Positions 1 through 19,195 of a DNA stretch of 19,195 nt are shown piece by piece; position 1 is the stretch's first letter; the number at the start of each line of letters is the position of its first letter. The translations under genes and the position numbers were made by a program. The DNA comes from Baffinella frigidus (Eukaryota; Cryptophyceae; Cryptomonadales; Baffinellaceae). The notes under the pieces were generated by a model, which searched no databases, was not told the DNA's origin, and worked only from the letters and a program-made list of their open reading frames with translations. The DNA lies in the NCBI GenBank assembly GCA_026770585.1, contig MU647665.1, positions 5,845 to 25,039 on the forward strand, in the 5' to 3' direction.

Positions 1-79
1 CCTGCTTCCCTCGATCATACCGGTGCCCTGATAGTGTGGCAGCGCCCTCTGACCCCGGCGCCCTCACACCCTGCATCAG

Positions 80-13423
<13,344 letters not shown>

Positions 13424-13429
<6 letters not shown>

Positions 13430-13510
13430 GTTGTCATTTTCTTAAGTTGTCCTTTTACGGGCGCTTAAGTTGACCTTTGCGGGCGCTTAAGTTGTCGTTT
13501 CTCGGCGCTT
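13424..13510. repeat. ~22-bp tandem repeat overlapping the stop codon
   Basis: CTTAAGTTG begins at 13425, 13441, 13464 and 13485, with GCGGGCG-type spacers in the later units. The TAA stop of gene 1 is part of the first unit, so the repeat forms the start of the 3' UTR. Confidence 0.9.
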
Positions 13511-13669
13511 GGAGCCCTTGGCCGAGAGCCTCTTGAGCCATTGAAAAAGAGCCTCTCAAGCTTTTGAGAGAGAGCTTCTTGGGATCTTGGGTGCGAGCTC
13601 GAGCTCTCTTTTGAGAGAGTCTTGAGAGCTCTTTTGAGAGAGAGAGAGGGGGAGGGAGCGAGAGGGAGG

Positions 13670-13700
<31 letters not shown>

Positions 13701-14233
13701 GGAGAGCACGCCCCCCGCGAGCCGGGTGTGTGTGGGGGGGGGGGTCTTGTATTCCAGACCTGTAGCCCGTGTTATTTTCCGTAGGTTACTGTACCTACGA
13801 GCGCGCGGCGGATGTTTGTCCCGAGGCGGGCCCATCCCAGGTCTTTTCCGAGGCAGGCACATCCCAGGGTGTTCCTGAGGTGGGCCTATCCCAGCGCGTT
13901 CCTGAGGCGGGCCTCTGTGGGTATCTAGGCTCTAAGGGTATGTAAGGACGCAAGGTTATGAGGACGCCACGTAGGCCTTCAAAGTAAATTCACTTAGGCC
14001 TCTACTTCGTTCACAGCCTCAGAGGGCGTTCCTCGCTTTTCTGCAGAATAGGTTCCAGTGTCCGCTTATGTTGGGAGCTTTTCTTCTGAGCGAGGTTTTC
14101 GTGTAGAACGGGCCCGCCTGGGGGGGGCGGGGGGCGGGTGGGGGAGAGAGGGGAAGAGAGGGGGGGGAGGAGACAATGTGATTGAACATGAGACGAAACC
14201 GAACCTTATGTCGTGTACCTGACCCGACCAGCC
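13511..14233. repeat. 3' flank of gene 1: GA-rich tract and 27-bp minisatellite
   Basis: Positions 13552-13705 are purine-rich (GAGAGA, with several gcttttgagag words). Positions 13821-13918 hold four ~27 nt units of the type CCGAGGCGGGCCCATCCCAG. 14041-14085 is an inverted copy of the dispersed repeat described at 15943. 14118-14172 is a G/GA tract. No coding sequence is convincing and no clear poly(A) signal was identified. Confidence 0.75.
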
Positions 14234-14518
14234 ATACAGGGCTTACTCGAAATTAAGGTCACACCATTTTGAGGGGTGTGGTGTGCTGACCTTGAATAAT
14301 TAAGGTGCGCAAAACGGGTGTGGTGCGGACCTTAATAATCAAGGTCCACAGCAAACGGGTGTGGTGCGGACCTCCGATGTGGACCTCAAATTAGGGTCAG
14401 AAAAAGTGCCTTTTTCGATTTTTTTTGTCGAAAAAGTGCCCTTTTCGGCACTTCGTCGGCCTTTTTCGACCCGAAAATTGGGAAATATCGGCACTTTTTC
14501 GACCCGAAAATTCGCCAG
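14234..14518. repeat. Short direct and inverted repeats (AAGGTC and GAAAAAGTGCC families)
   Basis: AAACGGGTGTGGTGCGGACCT occurs in two closely similar copies 40 bp apart (14313-14375), after a related GGTGTGGTGTGCTGACCT. Positions 14398-14518 contain GAAAAAGTGCC with its inverse GGCACTTTTTC, and two copies of TTTTTCGACCCGAAAATT (about 14463 and 14495). Could fold extensively. Origin unknown. Confidence 0.8.
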
Positions 14519-14615
14519 CTCCCTTCTCCGGGGGGGGGGGTGATTCAGATGATTCAGGTTCGGGGGGGGATGATTCAGGTTCGGGGTTTGATGTTTAGGG
14601 TTTGAGGTTTAGGGT

Positions 14616-14807
14616 TTAGGGTGGGATGAACCGACGGGAGTGCCCAAGCAGGGAGAACACGCTCGACAACGCGCTGGAGCCGCGCGGCGCTGAAGGCATC
14701 TCGTTCTCGTCCACCGGTGACGACGCGTCGACGTCGCACGCTTCCCCCGCCCCGTCCTCAATCAGCACTGAGTGCCTCTGCCCCCCCTCGTCCAGCGTTT
14801 GCTCCAC
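14616..14807 (-). CDS. Probable exon of an unrecognised minus-strand gene
   Basis: On the minus strand a polypyrimidine stretch ending ctctcctcag precedes GTGGAGCAAACG, the same AG|GT boundary style as gene 1. The frame reads VEQTLDEGGQRHSVLIEDGA, then an acidic/Ser-rich stretch ending SVFSLLGHSR. First-codon-position G and third-position G/C are both high. It either ends at TAA (14616-14618) or is spliced at gtcggt or gttcat (14632-14636). CCCTAAA filler then follows on its own sense strand. No family recognised; upstream exons were not identified. Confidence 0.5.
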   Translation of the reverse strand: MEQTLDEGGQRHSVLIEDGAGEACDVDASSPVDENEMPSAPRGSSALSSVFSLLGHSRRFIPP

Positions 14808-15942
14808 CTGAGGAGAGGGGTGCAGGAGTTGTGATTGACGCGGGGGCGCAACTAGAGATCTGGTTACGGTGCCTACAGGGGTAACTCGCGAATAAGCCCC
14901 TGTAGCTCTTCCGCACATGGACCAGCAGGGAAGGGAAGGGAGAGCAGAAGGAATCTGTTCGAGGTGCGCCTGCTACATGCAGAGGGTTTGCTCGAAATGA
15001 AGGGACATGCAACGAGGGCTCTACCTGATCCCAGGAGAGCGCGGGAGGCGGTTTTCAGAATTTGTACCAGAATCGTTTAGATGGACAGGTTTGACGTCAC
15101 GTCCTGGTAGAAAAGCTCTGAATTTCTGACACGCTTCCTACGAAGCCTCTATCATGCTCGTTCCGGCGCGCGGACAATGCTGCTTCTCCTCCGACGACCA
15201 TTCGATGGGGACTACCGCTTTAATTCTTGAGAGAGAGTGACAGACGCAGTAATAAGGACGATAGGTTATGATGAGACCCCGCTTAGGAGGGGCTTCGCCG
15301 GGCAGAGCCCCATCGCCAGGAACTTCGGCCCCGTCTTTTTCGTCAACCCCAGTGTGCCGCTTCGCGAGCGCTCCGCCCGCCGTTTTTTCTGCCATCCGTT
15401 GATCGTTCCGGGGAACAGAGCCCCGGAACGACCTTCGCTACCAGATGAGACCCCGCTTAGGAGGGGCGAGGCCGCGCCGGCCAAGGCCCGACACACAAGC
15501 GAGAGAGAACTTACCTTCATTAGTCAACCATCGAGGCTCATCACCTGTCCGACCGAGGCTCACGTATGAGAACAGAGGGCCACCATGAGAGCCGCCTAGG
15601 CTCCTACACAACTTAAGGAAATCAACTGAGGGGCGGTCCTGTGATGTGGAGACTTACGAAAGTCAATTTGGTAAGGAAATGTAACGTGACCAATGAAGGA
15701 GGCGCCGAAAAGGGCTCCAAGGATCCTCCCGGATTCGCGGCTTGCTTTTCGGCACCTCAACTTTCCTCTCACACGAATCCGTGTCCTTCGCTGCTGATTA
15801 CCTGCTTTCCCCGGCTACGGCCTCTATTGATCTGGGATGTTGGCGTTGGGGGATTTCTCTTGGCGACGTGTGGAATGGTAGTTGCGAGGCCTGGCCGCAC
15901 GTCCTTGAGAGCTCCAGGTGTGGGGTGATGCTCGGCGTGCTG
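14808..15942. other. Stretch without a recognised gene
   Basis: Contains a perfect 24 bp direct repeat, GATGAGACCCCGCTTAGGAG plus GGGC, at 15270-15293 and 15444-15467, and a perfect 10 bp stem (CGTTCCGGGG / CCCCGGAACG, 7 nt loop) at 15403-15429. Reading frames here lack the codon bias of the known exons. Undetected minus-strand exons are possible. Confidence 0.6.
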
Positions 15943-16475
15943 TTTAGGTCCTTCAGGTTCTTTTCACTCCCACCATAGGCGGACACCGGAACTTGTTCTG
16001 TAGAAAGGCCATGTTTGGAGTTGTGCTTGGAAGTTGTCGGGGCGGGGAAGAGGGTCGTTGTCTATGTCGGGGCATTCGGTACTCCAGTGGGAACCAAATG
16101 CCCAGCAGTGAGAGCAGCAGTGATATGGGTGGAGTGTGGTGGGGGCGGGGCGTTTTTGTGGGAGGGCGGATTGAGGGGGTGGTGGGAGATCAGGAGGCTG
16201 GGGCATTTGGCGGTGGGCTACGAGGGTTTCGTTGACCCGGATTCCGGGGTGTTCCTTTAGGTCCTTTACTTTACCTTGAGGTAGGTATTGACACTTTAGG
16301 TCCTTTAGGTTCTTCGAGCTCCCAACATAGGCGGACACCGGGAACTTGTTCACTTGTCCTTTCGGACAAGTGACTTTGCGCAAGGGGTTTGGGCCAAGGG
16401 GTTGTTCAGTTCCTTTAGGTCCTTGAGGTTTTAAATGCTCCCAACATATGCCAACGACACGCCGTTCCGTAGAAG
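15943..16475. repeat. Three direct copies of a ~65 bp dispersed repeat
   Basis: Copies at about 15943-16010, 16288-16350 and 16412-16476 share TTTAGGTCCTT-AGGTT, CTCCCAACATAGGCGGACAC and, in part, GGAACTTGTTC and GTAGAA. A fourth, inverted partial copy is at 14041-14085 and a fifth partial one at 17432-17455. The middle copy is followed by a perfect 10 bp hairpin with a TTTC loop (16350-16373). Confidence 0.82.
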
Positions 16476-16539
16476 GGATCCTGATTACTATCTGCAGAGA
16501 AAGCATTTTTGCTTTCGGTTGGTTTGGGCGTATGCTCAA
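15964..16539 (-). pseudogene. Possible retroelement gag relic with a zinc-knuckle-like cluster
   Basis: A 191-codon minus-strand frame. Residues 142-156 (16072-16116) read CSHCWAFGSHWSTEC, i.e. C-x2-C-x5-H-x4-C, one residue longer than the standard CCHC knuckle, preceded by a proline-rich stretch (113-132). Parts of the frame are built from the ~65 bp repeat, giving repeated KNLKDL words. No reverse transcriptase or protease is visible. Chance occurrence is not excluded. Confidence 0.25.
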
Positions 16540-16631
16540 GGGGAGAGATTACGGTAAACTTTCCCATGCTGCGCTTTGGTGCTTTGCAAAAAATCTTAAG
16601 TTAATTATCTTCAGGTAAGTTGACTTAAATG

Positions 16632-16648
16632 TTCGTACCGGGTACGAA
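16632..16648. repeat. Short palindrome TTCGTACC-G-GGTACGAA
   Basis: Perfect 8 bp inverted repeat with a one-base centre, followed directly by a third partial copy (gttcgtaccggt). Confidence 0.85.
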
Positions 16649-16684
16649 GTTCGTACCGGTGATCTGGGGAGGTCACACGAGAGA

Positions 16685-17032
16685 GACACTTATTGACACT
16701 TATTGACTTTATTCGAAAGTGAGAATGCACGGTGCAAGAATTGAGGCGAGGTTAGGAAAACATTTGGGGTCTGCACCAGATTTTTCCTGCCCAAGAAACT
16801 GCCACTACCCATAAGGAAAAACCACGAAGGAGCTCCCCGCACAAGCCCGGCGAACCGGACAGCGTGTCACTCCCCAATGGCTCCCCGCAGAGAAGATAAT
16901 CTCGACACTTATTGACACTTATTGACTTTATTCGAAAGTGAATTACACGGTGCAAGAATTGAGGCGAGATTAGGAAAAGATCTGGGAACTGCACCAAAGT
17001 TTTCCTATTCAAGAAACTGCCACTACCCATAA
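16685..17032. repeat. 130 bp direct repeat, two copies 219 bp apart
   Basis: 16685-16814 and 16904-17032 are closely similar: both start GACACTTATTGACACTTATT and share attcgaaagtga, cacggtgcaagaattgaggc and aagaaactgccactaccca. The 89 bp between them are not repeated. No coding content evident. Confidence 0.92.
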
Positions 17033-17722
17033 TGGGGGGTCCACACAGGAGAAGTGCGCATTAGCGTCCTCCTCCTTAGTTTTTCCCCTGCAGAGCACCC
17101 CGTTGCGTGGGGCCCCTGCCTAAGCCACACATAGTTGCCCCGTGCACCTCCTCGAGGGACCTACCCAGAGTCGTATCACCAAGTATACAACGTATCCATA
17201 TGAAGATAATCCCGTGTGCAGGTCTACGTCCTTTAAAATTCGTATGTGTACATAGATCTATCTTGATTTCGTGTAAAATATTCAAATTTGGGTTCTTTTT
17301 CGACATTTCGTTCGCGCGAAATGGATTTGAAAGGCCACGTGTTTTCACACAAAGGTGCGAAAACATGTTGCCATTCACATAACAATATTACGGTCATCCC
17401 GAAACGTCGCCCTTTTGGCCTCCGGGTCGGGTGAAAAGGCGGACACTAGAACTTAAACGGCTCGTTTGTCGCTTCGGTGTAATTTGCCCATAACCTGTCC
17501 TTGCAAACACACCTCCTCGGAAGAATTCGGGGAAGGAACCATTCGGGGACCAAGTTTCGCAGCCCCACCGTGCTCGGCCTCGCTTGCCAACTCATCGCAC
17601 AGCGACCTTGCCGACGCCTCCCGGCCGGCAGGAGCGTCCGTTTCGTTTCTGGCAGGCGTCGCCTGTGCGTTTCGTTACCTTTCTGACCTGACGGGGTCCT
17701 TCCTGGTCACCCCTGATCCGCC
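17033..17722. other. Upstream region of gene 2
   Basis: No exon-like codon bias. Positions 17180-17390 are A+T-richer than the surroundings. 17432-17455 carries a partial copy of the dispersed repeat (aggcggacactagaactt). An in-frame TGA nine bases before the ATG at 17723 shows that the preceding frame does not extend gene 2. The promoter and 5' UTR presumably lie here, but no TATA box could be assigned. Confidence 0.55.
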
Positions 17723-17856
17723 ATGTCCTGGCTCTTCAGCGCGCCCACGTTCAGCGTCCCTGTGATGGGGGTCCCCGTCCGCAACCCCGTCAGCTACTTC
17801 TTTGGGAGTTCGCCCGACAAGCAGAGCATCGCTGTTTCGAAGAACACCCCTTACAT
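17723..17856 (+). CDS. Gene 2, exon 1: unknown protein, N-terminus
   Basis: ATG in a good context (ccgccATGtcc), with in-frame TGA upstream. Encodes MSWLFSAPTFSVPVMGVPVR and ends SIAVSKNTPY plus two bases (AT) at donor gtaagg. About 86% of codons end in G or C, as in gene 1. No family recognised. The start is hydrophobic but not a clear signal peptide. Confidence 0.7.
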
Positions 17857-19073
17857 GTAAGGGGTCCACCCCATCCCGTCATGCTGGTCAGACTCATTCA
17901 CCACTGCGGCTGTCCCTCTCCTGCTGCTGATCATGGGGCGCGTGCATCCCCCCCCACTATCTCTTCCTACCGGGGCCTTCACCACAGCAGTCCGTGTCGC
18001 TTTGCCACACCTCTTGCAAGTCTTGGCGCCGATACGCCCTGAAACTTGGAAGCATGGAAGCAGCACGAGGCAGCGATTCCCCCGATGCAAGAGAAGACTC
18101 TCAATGGCGGGGACCACCTAGGCGGTTTCCTATCTCTGTCTCAGTCTATTTTGGGCTCACTTACTTAGAAACCGGGCTCTTTCCCCCCGAGGTGGTCAAC
18201 TTGAGGATAGTCGATGAACCCGTGTGAGGCGGAGATAGGTTTCTCGGGACACGGTTTCGTTGGCTTTCTCGAGTGGCAACCCTGCCCAGAGTCTAGCTCT
18301 GCCTCAATCGGGCTGGCCGACTATTCTCAAGTTGACGTGCTGGTTTTGCGGTACAAAGTGCGGTGAGTCAGACTGAGACAGAGGTAGGGGTGCTCCAAGG
18401 ACAGCACGCGCCAGTGTGCTCCTCTCTTCGCGAACGCGTACTACCTCTGCCTCACTCGGGTGGACTCATCGTGTTCACTCCAAAAGTTGACGGGTTTGCA
18501 CCAAAACCCCGAGGAATTGACTTCCGGTCTCATCATTTTGATGAGACCAGCTTAACTGAGGCAGAGCTAGGCTTGGTCGCAGTCTATTTCCTCTCGCGAA
18601 TTTGGCGAGAACAGTCTCTTACTCTCTCGAAAGTTGACGAATTTCAATCGGGGTCTGTACTACGCAGCATGTCAACTTGAGGGTAGGCAGGCAACCCGGC
18701 TGAGGCAGAGCTCGAGTCTCTGGGCCGCGCCACCAGCCACCAGAGTTGGAGCAAATCACCTTTTCCAATCCCTTTGGTTTGTACTCAAGGCCGTCGGATT
18801 CCGACGACCTCTGGTACGAATCAAGGAACTCGAAACGACGATTTGATCCCACTCTGAGGGCTGGTGGCAAGTCCGTGGGCAACCTGAGCCTGGTATGCCT
18901 TGCACCGGGGCGCGAACCTAAACCCTAAACCCTCAACGCTGAACCCTACACTATAAACCCTCAACCCTGAACCCTGAGCCCTGCACTCTCAACCCCAGAA
19001 CCCAAACCCCAAACCCCAAACCCCAAACCCAAACCCAACCCCCCAACCCCCAACCCCAAACGCCACAACACAG
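17857..19073 (+). repeat. Gene 2 intron 1 with a repeat cluster
   Basis: A ~55 bp repeat (GTCAACTTGAGG-TAG ... TGAGGC-GAG) occurs direct at 18196-18250 and 18671-18724 and inverted at 18283-18336. Related CTGAG-CAGAG-TAG words lie at 18130-18148 (inverted), 18365-18386, 18440-18462 (inverted) and 18554-18572. The 3' end (18917-19065) is CCCTAAA/CCCCAAA filler, as in gene 1. Confidence 0.75.
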
Positions 19074-19195
19074 GGCGACGCCGTCCCCGCCCAGGAGCCC
19101 CAACCTGGACAATACCCTGTACTCTTCCGCGACGTCGCTCAACGGGAGTCTCTACTCTTCGCAGCAGTCGCTCTACGCGTCAGCATCATCCGTGG
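19074..19195 (+). CDS. Gene 2, exon 2 (runs off the window)
   Basis: Acceptor caacacag|G completes Met with the AT of exon 1, then reads ATPSPPRSPNLDNTLYSSAT and a Ser/Leu/Tyr-rich repeat-like stretch (SLNGSLYSSQQSLYASASSV). The phase agrees with exon 1 without any intervening exon. Function unknown; such Ser-rich segments are often disordered, possibly phosphorylated. Confidence 0.65.

Noticed and set aside
13455-13862. Minus-strand frame of 135 codons
   Set aside because: Built on the GA/CT tract (Ser-Leu repeats) and antisense to the 3' UTR repeats.
14626-14811. Plus-strand frame starting at ATG over the same interval as the minus-strand exon
   Set aside because: It shares the third codon positions with the minus frame, so G/C at that position does not decide. 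The acceptor, G at first codon positions and repeat orientation favour the minus strand.
15237-15569. Plus-strand frame of 110 codons containing a repeated DETPLRRG
   Set aside because: The repeat of residues is just the 24 bp DNA repeat; no splice sites or codon bias like the real exons.
17466-17765. Plus-strand frame of 99 codons before gene 2
   Set aside because: It overlaps exon 1 of gene 2 in another frame, and its codon use is unlike the accepted exons; more likely 5' flank or UTR.
18746-18892. Possible extra exon of gene 2 ending at gtatgc
   Set aside because: An exon with plausible AG/GT edges either breaks the phase between 17856 and 19074 or contains a stop in the needed frame.

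Overview
The window is eukaryotic nuclear DNA, most likely from an alga or other protist. It holds a heavily split gene with GT-AG and a few GC-AG introns, exons with very high G+C at third codon positions, and introns filled with degenerate copies of the plant/alveolate-type telomere word CCCTAAA (TTTAGGG on the other strand). I cannot place it more precisely from sequence alone. No rRNA, tRNA or CRISPR array was seen.

Region 1 (80-13429, + strand) is one gene of at least 27 exons. Spliced together they give 859 codons with unbroken phase at all 26 junctions. The product is the bacterial-type fused FAD/iron-sulfur D-lactate (2-hydroxyacid) dehydrogenase: FAD-binding domain, FAD-oxidase C-terminal domain, ferredoxin-like Fe-S region, and cysteine-rich CCG domains. 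The 5' end of the gene (roughly the first 100-150 residues) lies left of the window. Only about 2.6 kb of 13.35 kb is coding.

The striking feature of region 1 is its introns. About 16 of the 27 exons are accompanied, in the adjacent intron, by decayed partial copies of their own edge, usually with the splice site still attached ('exon echoes'). Exon 6 has three echoes, exon 8 has echoes on both sides, and exon 20 has two. A copy of the exon 23 end also sits 2 kb away in intron 20. The filler between echoes is CCCTAAA/CCCCAAA-like sequence, always C-rich on the sense strand. Two ~100 bp MITEs with the same terminal inverted repeats lie in introns 19 and 21, and the first one interrupts an echo, which gives a relative order of events.

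Region 2 (13430-17722) has little recognisable coding sequence. It contains a tandem repeat that overlaps the stop codon of gene 1, purine tracts, a 27 bp minisatellite, a dispersed ~65 bp repeat, a 130 bp direct repeat and several hairpins. One probable minus-strand exon (14616-14807) has a textbook acceptor and CCCTAAA repeats downstream on its own sense strand. A minus-strand reading frame with a zinc-knuckle-like cluster may be a retroelement relic.

Region 3 (17723-19195, + strand) is the start of a second gene of unknown function. It has a 5' exon, a 1.2 kb repeat-bearing intron, and a second exon running off the right edge that encodes a Ser/Tyr/Leu-rich segment. Nothing in the window links the three genes functionally.
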